In this document: positions 18,017 to 26,410 of the stretch, piece after piece
How the letters are laid out: each line of letters starts with the position of its first letter
Numbering within the stretch: the stretch's first letter is position 1
Source: Gemmatales bacterium
Lineage (GTDB): Bacteria > Planctomycetota > Planctomycetia > Gemmatales > Gemmataceae
Direction of reading: 5' to 3'
DNA length: 64,000 nucleotides
Assembly (NCBI GenBank): GCA_026004675.1
Contig: BPJP01000006.1
Span: 248,001 to 312,000, forward strand
The notes under the pieces: model-generated
The model's database searches: none
What the model saw: the letters and a program-made list of their open reading frames with translations, nothing else
What the model was told of the DNA's origin: nothing
Position numbers and translations under genes: made by a program

Positions 18017-20613
18017 ATGCCTCGCAAGAAGAAAAAGAATCTGGTGATCGTCGAGTCGCCAGCGAAAGCACGGACCATTAACAAGTATCTGGGCGACGAA
18101 TATGAAGTCGCTGCCAGCAAGGGGCACGTCCGCGATCTGCCGAAGACGCGTTTCGGCATCGACATCGAAAAGGGATGGGTGCCTACCTATCGGCCCCTGA
18201 AGGATCGCAAAGAGGTCCTTGCGGCGTTGAAAAAACAGGTGGCCAAGTGCGACAAGGTCTTTCTGGCCCCTGACCCCGATCGTGAAGGCGAAGCGATTGC
18301 CTGGCACCTCAAAGAAGCCCTGGGATTGCCCGACGATCGCACCTTGCGCGTGACCTTCAACGAAATCACCAAACGGGCGATCGAACAGGCATTCAGCCAT
18401 CCGACGACGATCGACCTGGACCGCGTCAAAGCCCAGGAAGCTCGGCGCTTCCTGGATCGGGTCGTCGGCTACAAATTGAGTCCGCTGTTGCGAAAAAAAG
18501 TCGCCCCGCCACCTAAGTGCTGGCAGGGTGCAGTCCGTTGCGGTTCGACTGATCGTCGAACGAGAACGCGAAATCGAGCAGTTTCAAGCCGGAAGAGTAT
18601 TGGAAGATCTCGGCCTTGTTGGCGCCTCAGGGAACGGTTGAGTACGAGAAACCGAAACGCAAGAAGACAGCCAAGAAAGAGGCGGAACAAGGGGAAGAGA
18701 AAGATAAATTGGAGGTGCCGCCGGGGGCTTTTTTGGCGGAACTCGCCGAGTGGAAGGGGGAAAAATTCCACGCCAGCAACGAAGAAGCTGCGACTGGAAT
18801 CGTCGCCGCGCTGGAAAAGGCCGAATACGCCGTTTCCAAGATCGAGCAAAAAGAGCGAAAAGAAAAAGCGCCGCCTCCATTCACGACGAGCACGTTGCAG
18901 CAACAGGCCAGCTTGCGACTGCATTTTTCCGCCAAGAAAACGATGATGCTGGCCCAGCGGCTTTACGAGGGAGTCGAGTTGGGGCCGGAAGGCTCCGTCG
19001 CCCTCATTACCTACATGCGGACCGACAGCACGCGCGTATCGGAAGAAGCCCTGAAGGCATGCCGCGACCACATCGAGAACCACTTTGGCAAAACCCTACC
19101 TCCCCGAAAAACCCAACACGTTCGCCTCCGGCAAAAGTGCTCAGGAAGCACACGAGGCGATTCGGCCAACCGACGTCAGCTACACGCCGGAGCGGGTGGC
19201 GCCTTACTTGCCGCAGGATCTACTGAAGCTGTACACGTTGATTTACAATCGTTTCGTCGCCAGCCAGATGGCCCCTGCCGTTTATGCCGTTACCAATGTG
19301 GAAGTGACGGCGGATGCCGGTTTGTTCAAAGCTCAGGGCAAAGTGATGAAATTCGACGGCTATCGCCGTGTGCTGGCGCCGGCAGGCAAGCAGGAGGACT
19401 CGCTGCTGCCGCCGTTGCAGGAAAAGCAGGCTTTAGACTTGTTGGACTTGTTGCCTACACAGCACTTCACCCAACCGCCGCCGCGCTTCAACGAAGCCTC
19501 GCTGGTCAAAGCACTGGAAAAAGAAGGGATCGGCCGACCCAGTACCTACGCTACCATCATCAGCAAGATTCAGGAGCGCGGCTACGTCGAACAAAAGGAC
19601 CGCCGGTTCTACGCCACCGAAATCGGAAAAAATGGTCACCGACCTTCTCGTCGAGCATTTCCCAACCATCATGGATGTCAAGTTTACCAGCCATATGGAA
19701 GAAGAACTGGACCAGATCGAAGCGCGCAAGGCGAATCGCGACGATGTCTTGCAGGAGTTCTATGAGCCATTTCAGCAGGCGCTGACGGTAGCGGAAGCCA
19801 AGATGGAGACCATCCGGGGGCGCCGAAACAGGTGAAACCTGTCCCAAATGCGACAAGCCGCTCGTTGTGCGCTATAGCAAGTCGGGCAAGTTCCTGGGCT
19901 GCTCAGGCTACCCCGATTGCAAGTACATCAAGCGGGACGGGGAAGACGCCGTGGAAGAACCAGCGGAAACGGAACATGTCTGCCCCAATTGCGGCAAGCC
20001 CATGCTGCAACGTATCGGGCGCCGCGGCCCCTTCCTGGGTTGTTCCGGTTATCCCGACTGCAAAACGACCATGAGTTACGATGCCGAAGGGAAACCGGTC
20101 GTCACCAGCAAACCGACCGAACACAAGTGCGACAAGTGCGGCGAACCGATGGTGCTGCGCGAAGGTCCTCGGGGTCCGTTTCTGGCATGCTCGGCCTATC
20201 CCAAATGCCGAAACGCCAAAGACGTGGACGCCCAGGGCAATCCCCTGGCACCAATCGAAACCGGCGTCGCATGCGCCAAGTGCGGAGCGCCGATGACTGT
20301 CAAACGGGGACCGCGCGGCCCGTTTCTCGGCTGTAGCGCCTATCCCAAGTGCCGAAGTACCAAACCGATTCCTGACGATTTGAAAGAAAAACTCAAGGAC
20401 ATCCTGCCAGCGCGCAAGGCTCCTCCAGCAGTCGAAGTGAAGGAAACGTGTCCTGAATGCGGAGCCGCAATGAAGTTGCGTTCGGGTCGAGGCGGCAGTT
20501 ATTTCCTTGGCTGCACGAAATACCCGAAATGTCGTGGGACGCGCGAAGCTTCTCCCGAATTGCTGGATGAAATTTACAAGAAATCCGCCGAGGATGCCCC
20601 CGCCGCGTCCTGA
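18017..20613 (+). pseudogene. topA: DNA topoisomerase I with five +1 frame breaks
   Basis: All of TopA is present: the Toprim domain (VIVESPAKARTINKYLG, DPDREGEAIAWHL), the active-site segment TYMRTDSTRVS with the catalytic Tyr, and five four-Cys zinc ribbons at the C-terminus. TopA relaxes negative supercoils and is normally essential. As sequenced the frame breaks five times, and removing one base at each of five runs restores it: CCCC at 18504-18507, TTT at 18582-18584, AAAA at 19090-19093, AAAAAA at 19627-19632 and GGGGG at 19816-19820. The repaired gene is 864 codons. The conserved protein sequence on both sides of every break argues for sequencing error or very recent decay. Confidence 0.9.
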
Positions 20614-20734
20614 GCCCCTGCCGCTCCGAAGAAGCCGTCATTGCACTTCGTATTCCTCGACGGCTCGCCAAGATGCCGGCCGCCGTCTGCTGCAACGGCT
20701 GGTTCGGCTGCCCAAATGTCTTGTTGCTGGCCTC

Positions 20735-21190
20735 TCAAGGCTTCGCCTTCTTCAGCGTCCACACTGCCACCGTGGACCCTTCCTTGGAAGCGAACCTCGG
20801 CGGTCTCTTTTTCCCCTCCTCATTGTCGTCGTCAAAGTCGCTGGCAAAGCAGAGGCGAAGTGCCTCACCATCCAGAGCATAGATGCCCAGCACTGTCTTG
20901 CCGCCAATAGTGATGTCAATGGCTTTTGGCTTCTGCGCAGGGTCGAGCTGGAAGGTGCCCTCGAGCGTGCCCCTAACCGGATTGACAAGCTTGATCTTGT
21001 TGCCCGCGAAGGAGACTCGCGGCCCCTTGGGCAGCTCGTCGGCAGGGATCGCCTGCCCCTCGAACTCGACCGCGGTTACGTCCCAAGTACCTTACAGCGC
21101 CTTCACATCCTTGGCCCCGTCGTCGGCGACAGCGCCACCGGAAAGGCTCACCAGCGCGACAAGAAGCACGGACGCAGGATACAAACGTAT
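20735..21190 (-). pseudogene. Decayed TIGR03067-domain secreted protein gene
   Basis: Read from 21190 on the minus strand: AGGAGG, nine bases, then ATA where ATG would give a perfect signal peptide (RLYPASVLLVALVSLSGGA), then an in-frame TAA at 21094-21092 where CAA would give the family's LQGTWxV start of domain. Beyond the stop the frame stays open and conserved (TFQLDPAQKPKAIDI, LGIYALDGEALRLCFA) to a TGA at 20735. This is the TIGR03067 domain common in planctomycetes. Two separate point changes have disabled the gene, with no frameshift. An upstream ATG at 21293 opens the same frame but would not give a signal peptide. Confidence 0.75.
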
Positions 21191-21260
21191 GAGACTGATC
21201 CTCCTGGCTGCTAGCCGAACGGCTTGGGCCGCGCCCCGATCTTGGTAATATGCACTGGCC

Positions 21261-21632
21261 CTACGATGGTTTTGAGAGGATGATATTCTGTGCATAGTAA
21301 TTGCAGTAATCCGTCACGCCGCAAATTGAACAGAGCGGGTTTTGCTCCAAGCAAATGCCGCTGGCAAGCCCAAACTCTTGTGACTCTACTTGACCGTAGG
21401 CCACGAAAACAATGTCAATATAGCGAATAGGGTGGCCTGTTGCCTGAGCAAACTTCCGCCCTTGGATTTCGGTCTTTAGAAGTTGCTGGTCGCTTTCAAT
21501 AAGGCCCAGCCGCTGAAAAATACGGCTTATCACTCTGTCTGGCTTGAGAACAGGCAATCCTATATCCGTCAGAAAGTGATAAGTTGTAATCCTGCCCAAG
21601 CCTTTGAAGCGATACTCCAGTTCTTCTTTTAG
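21261..21632 (-). pseudogene. DNA glycosylase, C-terminal part, cut by an IS element
   Basis: Codes for about 123 residues that continue the frame interrupted at 23113. It contains FKGLGRITTYHFL, a helix-hairpin-helix region (VLKPDRVI), and a cysteine loop C-x6-C-x2-C-x5-C (CLEQNPLCSICGVTDYC) like the 4Fe-4S loop of EndoIII/MutY-type enzymes. Removing the IS and one copy of TTAG joins the two parts in frame to a 268-residue HhH-GPD/Tag-like DNA glycosylase, an enzyme of base-excision repair. Confidence 0.75.
21629..21632. repeat. Target-site duplication TTAG (left)
   Basis: The four bases next to the left IS end are TTAG; the same four follow the right end at 23109-23112. This fits a single transposition event. 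Confidence 0.75.
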
Positions 21633-23108
21633 CAGCCCGTTGTTTTAGTCGGTTTTGTGGTGAAACGGCGGCGAGGCGGCGGGAATATCCTTCCTCAATG
21701 AACATCGACCCAGCAAGGTCGCGGACGTCTCCAATACATCACTATGGAAAAATAGAACATCATAATGTAAAAATAGAGAAGCCTAAAAGCATACATAAGG
21801 CCCTGTAGGCTCCGCGGCGTGCCCACTCCGAACAACTTCCGCAGGATCAGACTCAGGTTCCGCGCCGCCACCTGGATCAAATATCGCTTGGTCACCTTCT
21901 CCAGTCCGCGTAACCAACATCTACGCGCCCCGCCGGTCTCACACACATGGGCAAAACTTCGTTCCGTCAACTCGCTCCGCAGTCGTTGCAGCCGTTTGCC
22001 CCGCGCGCCACGCACGCGACGACGGTTCCCGTACACCGCCGCCCGATACTCCGGCGGCTTGTCGGTCCAGCGATGACGATGTCTCCTTTTCGGCTCCGGA
22101 ATGTACGTCCGCCACTTCATGAACGCGCACATCTCCAGCGTGCTCGCCTTGTGATACCCCTTGTCGGCCACCGCCTCCTCGATCTCCACCTTCTCGCCAA
22201 CGTTGATTTGCGCCTGCATCACACTGTCGCACAGCGTCTGCGCGTCACTATGATCGGCCGGCGAGATCGTCGCCGCCAGCACCAGATCGCTCTGCATATC
22301 GACCACATGCTCGGCCTTGTACGCCAAGCGCGTCGTGCCGTCCTTCATCCGCGCAATCCGGCTATCGGCGTCGGTTTTCGACTCCCATTCCTCGTTGCTC
22401 ACCTTCTTGTCCTTGCGGCTTTGGTCGAAGCGACGCAGGTCCTCATCATTGGCTTCTTTGATCCCTTCCGCTTCCGCCAAACGACGCAAGTACTCCTTAT
22501 AGTCTTCCCCCGTCTCCTTGCGGACGATCGACTTCATTGCCGCGTTCGCCTCCAGCATGGTCGAGTCCACAGCCACCGTCTTGCCGTGGAGAAGCTTCTT
22601 GTCGGCGGCCAGACGCAACACAAACGCGAAGACTTGCTCGTGCACCTCCAGCGGCAACCGTTGCTGCGTCCGACTCATCGAAGAATGATCCGGCGTCCTC
22701 TCTTGCGGACCGTAGCCCAGAAATTCCGCCAGCGATCGGCTATCGCTGCACCGCCAGGCAATGCCACGCTGCGACGACACCCCCTCGAAATAGCCCACCA
22801 GGATCATGCGAAAGTAGACGCCCGGCGGAATCGACGGCCGACCCATCACCGCATGATAGAACGGAGCACACAGCCGTTCGACCCAGTCATCGAAACCGGC
22901 TTCCGCCAGCAACTGGTTCAGTTTTCTGTAAAAGGGGTGACCCGGCGATTTCGGCAAGTCCGTGGTCGCCACCCACATCTCTTGTTGTTCGCGCTTGCGT
23001 TTACCCAGCGCCATTGCGACTCCTGTCGTTCGTCCCTGAAATCAGTGAATAACACCCGCCAATATACCACGCCTGTCAAGCCCCCGAACCGACTTTTTCA
23101 ACGGGCTG
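21633..23108 (-). mobile_element. IS1182-like insertion sequence, complete
   Basis: 1,476 bases bounded by inverted ends. The outer ten bases CAGCCCGTTG are identical at both ends, and 18 of the first 22 match (a TTTT in one replaced by AAAA in the other). It is flanked by 4-bp direct repeats TTAG and holds one intact transposase gene. The ends, duplication and open reading frame suggest a recent and possibly still active copy. Confidence 0.85.
21695..23014 (-). CDS. IS1182-family DDE transposase
   Basis: 439 residues, AGGAG before the ATG. The N-terminal part has the IS1182/IS5-like DUF772 region (MGRPSIPPGVYFRMILVGYF), followed by the catalytic DDE domain with AVDSTMLEANA (first Asp), the ISPADHSDAQTL block (second Asp) and a C-terminal KRYLIQVAARNL segment. 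A charged insertion of about 60 residues (KEYLRRLAEAEGI onward) lies between the first and second Asp, as in IS1182 members. No frameshift is seen, so it could be functional. Confidence 0.92.
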   Translation of the reverse strand: MALGKRKREQQEMWVATTDLPKSPGHPFYRKLNQLLAEAGFDDWVERLCAPFYHAVMGRPSIPPGVYFRMILVGYFEGVSSQRGIAWRCSDSRSLAEFLGYGPQERTPDHSSMSRTQQRLPLEVHEQVFAFVLRLAADKKLLHGKTVAVDSTMLEANAAMKSIVRKETGEDYKEYLRRLAEAEGIKEANDEDLRRFDQSRKDKKVSNEEWESKTDADSRIARMKDGTTRLAYKAEHVVDMQSDLVLAATISPADHSDAQTLCDSVMQAQINVGEKVEIEEAVADKGYHKASTLEMCAFMKWRTYIPEPKRRHRHRWTDKPPEYRAAVYGNRRRVRGARGKRLQRLRSELTERSFAHVCETGGARRCWLRGLEKVTKRYLIQVAARNLSLILRKLFGVGTPRSLQGLMYAFRLLYFYIMMFYFSIVMYWRRPRPCWVDVH

Positions 23109-23112
23109 TTAG
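23109..23112. repeat. Target-site duplication TTAG (right)
   Basis: Direct repeat of the TTAG at 21629-21632, immediately outside the right IS end. Confidence 0.75.
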
Positions 23113-23547
23113 GAGCATCAGGTTTTCAAAAGAAGTAGATGGCGAGAAAGAGTCAAGGTAGACTTGGAACGAGCCATATTCGCTGACGATGCTTTTAAAA
23201 ACCTTGGCATCTTCGATACAGGCTTTAACCTTCCGCCTATTGTTGATCATTTTGGGGTCACTGAGAATTTCGTCGGCCTTGCTCTCATTGTAACCTGCGA
23301 CAGTTTCGTAATCAGGAAAGTATTTGCGGATCACATTCAGTTTGGCACTGACTGTTGCGGCTCGAAACCCTGCATAGAAGACAACGTAAACCAGTATCCA
23401 GTAGTAATCGGCGTCAGAGAACACCTTGCTTTCAAGGTGTTTGAACTCATCAAGGTTAGCACGAATTCTATCATCGGAGAGATTAGCTGAACCCACGCGG
23501 ATGAGGGTTGATTCGACTTTCTCGAAAATAGCTTTGTAGTCTTTCAT
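23113..23547 (-). pseudogene. DNA glycosylase, N-terminal part, cut by an IS element
   Basis: Starts at the ATG at 23547 and codes for about 145 residues before running into the IS (which adds the short tail TAR and a stop). The segment MINNRRKVKACIEDAKVF followed by EYGSFQVYLDSF is the pattern of 3-methyladenine DNA glycosylase I (Tag)-like proteins. The frame joins exactly to the C-terminal part at 21632 when the IS is removed. It was probably a cassette gene: an attC-like site lies just upstream at 23585-23681. Confidence 0.75.
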
Positions 23548-23584
23548 ACACCAACTTTAGAAGGACTTTGACTTGGATGCAGTG

Positions 23585-23681
23585 GGCTAACAATTCAGCT
23601 CACCTGCCGCGGGGGCAGCAAGGAGGATGAACCCTGGAATCACGTGATGCCGCCCCGGTCAGGTGCAGCGTCTGGTTTGGC
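23585..23681 (-). other. attC-like recombination site (97 bp)
   Basis: The ends are GGCTAAC (23585) and GTTTGGC (23681), inverted core-like heptamers. Inward of these the two arms are complementary over about 20 bases with bulges (GCTCACCTGCCG against CGGTCAGGTGCAGC). This folding, with unpaired bases in the arms and a long variable centre, is that of integron attC sites. The cores deviate slightly from the consensus, so confidence is moderate. It separates the glycosylase gene from the gene at 23741. Confidence 0.5.
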
Positions 23682-23740
23682 GTCTTGCGTGTCCAGCCAA
23701 TTGGCCCCTCCTTCCAATCCGCTGTGGCCCGGTCCACCGC

Positions 23741-24058
23741 TCAGTCGGTCGCCTCGGGCAGTTCAAACGAGAACAGGTACTCCTCCCCGTCCTCATGCCA
23801 GACCCCGACGTACATGCCGCCGACATCGGCCCATCGGGCCTCTACCCGGTTGCTCTTCCCGCGAATCGAGCTAACGCCCTCATACCGATGGCCGTGTGCC
23901 GCCCCGACGATCAGGTACGGACCGTACCCGCCGGGGATGTCGAGCACCATCTCCCCAGGCCGGACCAGGACTGAGCCGGTGAGGAGCGAGTCTTCGTTTG
24001 CGCCGAGGAAGTGAAACTGAACATCATCTCGCCGCGTTCCGACGCTGACAGGGTTCAT
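23741..24058 (-). CDS. Hypothetical protein, cassette-type gene
   Basis: 105 residues from the ATG at 24058, which has GGAGG at good spacing; the open frame extends to 24085 without a better start. The sequence is soluble and beta-rich with YGPYLIVGAAHGHRYEG and WADVGGMYVGVWHEDGEEYLF. I recognise no family and see no signal peptide or membrane helix. It sits between two attC-like inverted repeats on the minus strand, like a single-gene integron cassette. Confidence 0.6.
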   Translation of the reverse strand: MNPVSVGTRRDDVQFHFLGANEDSLLTGSVLVRPGEMVLDIPGGYGPYLIVGAAHGHRYEGVSSIRGKSNRVEARWADVGGMYVGVWHEDGEEYLFSFELPEATD

Positions 24059-24110
24059 GGGGAGCCTCCAACCGTTGACTCGCACCGCGTGTCTGCGGCC
24101 GAACTCATTA

Positions 24111-24160
24111 TTAACTTGCGCCCTCCGGCAAGCAAACCTTGCGCGGCGGCGCTAGTTAAC
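24111..24160 (-). other. attC-like inverted repeat
   Basis: Two arms, TTAACTTGCGCCCTCC (24111-24126) and GGCGGCGCTAGTTAA (24145-24159), pair at about 14 of 15 positions with an 18-base centre. It lies just upstream of the cassette-type gene at 23741-24058. The cores are GTTAAC/TTAATA rather than the strict heptamer consensus. Confidence 0.4.
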
Positions 24161-24245
24161 ACCGGATGGACCACCCACCCGGATCTTCTTCAAACCTATA
24201 CCTGGTCGCGACTTCCGGCGACCAGGCAAAACTTTTCCGCTCCGC

Positions 24246-24273
24246 GTTATCTAGCGCTGCGGCGCTAGATAAC
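24246..24273. repeat. Perfect 12-bp palindrome with 4-base loop
   Basis: GTTATCTAGCGC, then TGCG, then GCGCTAGATAAC. The arms are perfect. The right arm is close to the right arm of the inverted repeat at 24111-24160 (GGCGCTAG-TAAC). It lies between the recombinase remnant and the cassette gene, where an attI or attC would be expected. Confidence 0.6.
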
Positions 24274-24299
24274 AAAATAACGGCACCTTGCGCCGGCAT

Positions 24300-24414
24300 C
24301 TACTTGCGGTCCAGCGGGGTGGTGACGCCGCGACCGACTTTGTTCAATACGCGTCTGTAAATCATCGTCGTCCTAGCGGCTTTGTCCCTGGCAGTTTTGC
24401 ACCGCTCGGATGTC
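24300..24414 (-). pseudogene. C-terminal remnant of an integron-integrase-like tyrosine recombinase (copy 1)
   Basis: On the minus strand the codons give DIRAVQ, then after a small shift ARTTMIYRRVLNKVGRGVTTPLD and a TAG at 24300. DIRTVQELLGH...TTMIYTHVL...GGxGVRSPLD is the C-terminal signature of integron integrases and their relatives, with the catalytic Tyr in TTMIY, which is present here. The rest of the enzyme is missing: a palindromic repeat abuts it upstream. Confidence 0.6.
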
Positions 24415-24847
24415 CTGCCCCTCACCCCGGCCCTCTCCCGGAGGGAGAGGGAGTGCCGGAACCTATTGGCCGTGACGCGATCCCAAGGATCGCTCTTTCG
24501 CACAGCGGCGCGATTTGCCTTCGTAAGCATCGTGCCGCGCCTGTCGTGTCCGCGTCATCTACATTGTCGTGAGATAGGCCGCGCGAATTCCCTTCGGGAG
24601 CATCGTGCCGCACTGGTAATGGCGGACGTGCAGTCCGTTCGGACAACCTCGGCGTCGGGCTGTCCGGGAGCAAACCCAAGGGTTTTCGGCGCTGGTTGCT
24701 GATCGCGAACATGGGGCGATTCCGTCGAACTGTACTAAGTTTCATTCGATACTAGTCACGTCGATATTGACCCGCAACAAAAAATTTTTCGGCAACCCAA
24801 AGGCCATGCGATGGACATGCTTGATTCGATCGGGATGGAACTCGACG
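24360..24847. repeat. ~490-bp direct repeat, copy 1
   Basis: Very similar over its whole length to 27105-27603 in the same orientation. It contains, in order, the recombinase tail, the CCCTCACCCC palindrome, a non-coding stretch, and the first codons of the terminase fragment, after which copy 1 diverges at 24848. Confidence 0.9.
24418..24453. repeat. REP-like palindrome (copy 1)
   Basis: CCCTCACCCCGGCCCTCTCC followed by GGGAGGGAGAGGG; CCCTCTCCC and GGGAGAGGG arms form a hairpin. It matches a palindromic repeat type widely dispersed between genes in many bacteria. A second copy is at 27172-27206. Confidence 0.7.
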
Positions 24848-24989
24848 CTCGGGTGGTTCGCCCTGAAAGGCGGCGACGAGACCTGCTGCGATGAAGGAGG
24901 TCCCGTCGGGTCCCGTCGAGCAGGACACACTTCAAGTGGCCTGGTTTCCGCCCGCCCTGACCAACGGGAATGGCGTGTCACCCGCGGTG

Positions 24990-25000
24990 ATTTGTTAGGC
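24990..25000 (-). other. Single attC core-like heptamer
   Basis: On the minus strand GCCTAAC (25000-24994) followed by AAATC lies 6 bases after the stop codon of the gene at 25007, the position and sequence of an attC left core. I cannot find its partner before the 24847 repeat boundary, so the site may be truncated. Confidence 0.35.
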
Positions 25001-25006
25001 AACATT

Positions 25007-25303
25007 TCACGGCGGCTGGAAGTACGGTGTCGGCTGATTTGATGGTCTTGCCTCTTGCACTTCCATCCATTCAACAACTGTTGATTCAACACAGTTCAGA
25101 GCCATATTGCGAGATTTGAGGTCGTGGTGACGGATGAAGTCTTGGCGGAACTCATTGAGCGCATCTTGAAGCGAATCTTGCAACCGCGCCGCGTACATCC
25201 AATGATAGTGAAGATCGAAGAGCGCAGAGTCAGTTTCGCAGAAAAAAGTGCGATGCCAATCCGTAACTTGAATGGGAACGCGAAAGTATCGGATTGCTGC
25301 CAT
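25007..25303 (-). CDS. Hypothetical 98-residue protein, second gene of a cassette
   Basis: Starts at the ATG at 25303 with GAGGTGATC before it; the open frame upstream of this overlaps the protease gene. The start lies 10 bases after the protease stop, so the two are probably translated from one transcript. The protein is soluble and His/Trp-rich at the N-terminus (VTDWHRTFF, FDLHYHWMY) with a central helix (RLQDSLQDALNEFRQDF). No family recognised. The stop codon is followed at once by an attC core-like heptamer. Confidence 0.6.
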   Translation of the reverse strand: MAAIRYFRVPIQVTDWHRTFFCETDSALFDLHYHWMYAARLQDSLQDALNEFRQDFIRHHDLKSRNMALNCVESTVVEWMEVQEARPSNQPTPYFQPP

Positions 25304-25313
25304 TGCGATCACC

Positions 25314-26330
25314 TCATCTATAAAGTGTGCGGATCGCTTTCGCGGCACCAGCAGCATTGGCAGAGTACCATCGGTACTTTGTCGCCATTGCATCGCGCGC
25401 ATCAATCGCAAATCCGAGATTATCCGCCCCGATCACTTTCCACGTATTGATGCCGATCCAGTAATACCGATCTTTGCCCGTTCTTACAAAGAGTGGTCCG
25501 CCGCTATTGCCCGGATTGATCGCCGCGTCGGTTTGAATCAAGCGATGGCGTTCGGGTGTTTGTTGCTCACGTAGGGCACTGATTCGACCGAAGGTTTGCG
25601 TGCCCTGAAAACCAAGTGGGGATCCAACCGCCACAACTTCGTCGCCCTCCGCCAGAGCTAACGATTGTGAAAAAGGCAGAATGACATAGTCCTTTCCTTC
25701 GGTCAGCCCAGACGCATCCACTTCGAGCATTGACAGATCCAACGAACCATCTTGGTCAGCAAAACGCAGCACTGGTTTCCGTTTGCCGGATGCAAAGACA
25801 ACTTCTAGTTGGTAACTAACAATATCCGGAACTCCGTCAGTCCACGAATCGCTTTGGCGTAGCTCAGCAAGGCCCAAGCAATGGCTGTTACTGATAAGGT
25901 ACAGCTTTCCGGATTTGAGTTTGATGACGCCCGCACTTCCGCTCCATTGTTGCGTTTGATTTCCGAACAAGTCCGCTTCGCTCCACGAACCGTAAACGGT
26001 GTGAGCTGCCAATTTGAGGGAGGCTCTATCTATTCCATTTTTCGACGTGGATGACGATGGAATTAAGAACCACGCTACGATAGCAACGACAACTCCTCCA
26101 CCAGCAAGCATCAACGCATCTTGTTTTTCATCATCCTTCTCAGCGTTGACGGCGACGATGGCACAGATCGCTGCGGCGACCGTGGCTGCAGCGATGACGC
26201 ACCAAAGAACGATGCTGAAAAACGTGGCCCATCCAATCCATGAGATCACGACGAAGAGTACAACGATCGCCGCGACACCGGGCCATTCCCGGTCGTCGTG
26301 TGTCGGTGGGTTGGGTTCCGGAACGTTCAT
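25314..26330 (-). CDS. Membrane-anchored trypsin-like serine protease
   Basis: 338 residues. Two or three N-terminal membrane helices (about 18-62 and 72-90) are followed by an S1-type protease domain with the full triad: H150 (SNSHC), D198 (SLDLS) and S276 (NPGNSGGPL). It resembles DegP-like S1C proteases without a PDZ domain. The start follows the GTTAGGC core of the attC at 26352-26410 by about 20 bases, exactly the spacing of integron cassette genes. It pairs with the 98-residue gene downstream. Such protease cassettes may act in defence or stress; that is speculation. Confidence 0.85.
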   Translation of the reverse strand: MNVPEPNPPTHDDREWPGVAAIVVLFVVISWIGWATFFSIVLWCVIAAATVAAAICAIVAVNAEKDDEKQDALMLAGGGVVVAIVAWFLIPSSSTSKNGIDRASLKLAAHTVYGSWSEADLFGNQTQQWSGSAGVIKLKSGKLYLISNSHCLGLAELRQSDSWTDGVPDIVSYQLEVVFASGKRKPVLRFADQDGSLDLSMLEVDASGLTEGKDYVILPFSQSLALAEGDEVVAVGSPLGFQGTQTFGRISALREQQTPERHRLIQTDAAINPGNSGGPLFVRTGKDRYYWIGINTWKVIGADNLGFAIDARDAMATKYRWYSANAAGAAKAIRTLYR

Positions 26331-26351
26331 TGCGGACCTCGATGTTCTGTT

Positions 26352-26410
26352 GCCTAACGGCTTGGCGATTAGCGGCGGCGCGCAGCGCCGTCCGCTGCAT
26401 GCTGTTGTTA
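26352..26410 (-). other. attC site (59 bp), best example
   Basis: On the minus strand it begins TAACAACAGC, where TAA is also the stop codon of the upstream gene, and ends with the consensus core GTTAGGC. The inner arms GCGGACGGCGC and GCGCCGCCGC pair with one extra unpaired base, as the extrahelical bases of attC do, around a 3-base loop. Overlap of stop codon and site, the core heptamer and the bulged stem together make this the strongest integron site in the window. Confidence 0.65.

Noticed and set aside
18504-19820. Programmed frameshifting in topA
   Set aside because: Five separate shifts in different runs with no slippery heptamer or stem-loop; known programmed sites use one.
21947-23161. 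Plus-strand 404-codon frame across the IS
   Set aside because: Antisense to the transposase, Arg/His-rich shadow with no family.
24288-24572. Plus-strand frames across the 490-bp repeats
   Set aside because: They read across the REP-like palindrome and recombinase remnant in the wrong strand; no motif or start signal.
24990-25000. Complete attC at the end of the 98-residue gene
   Set aside because: Only one core heptamer is visible; no partner core is found before the repeat boundary, so only a half-site is listed.
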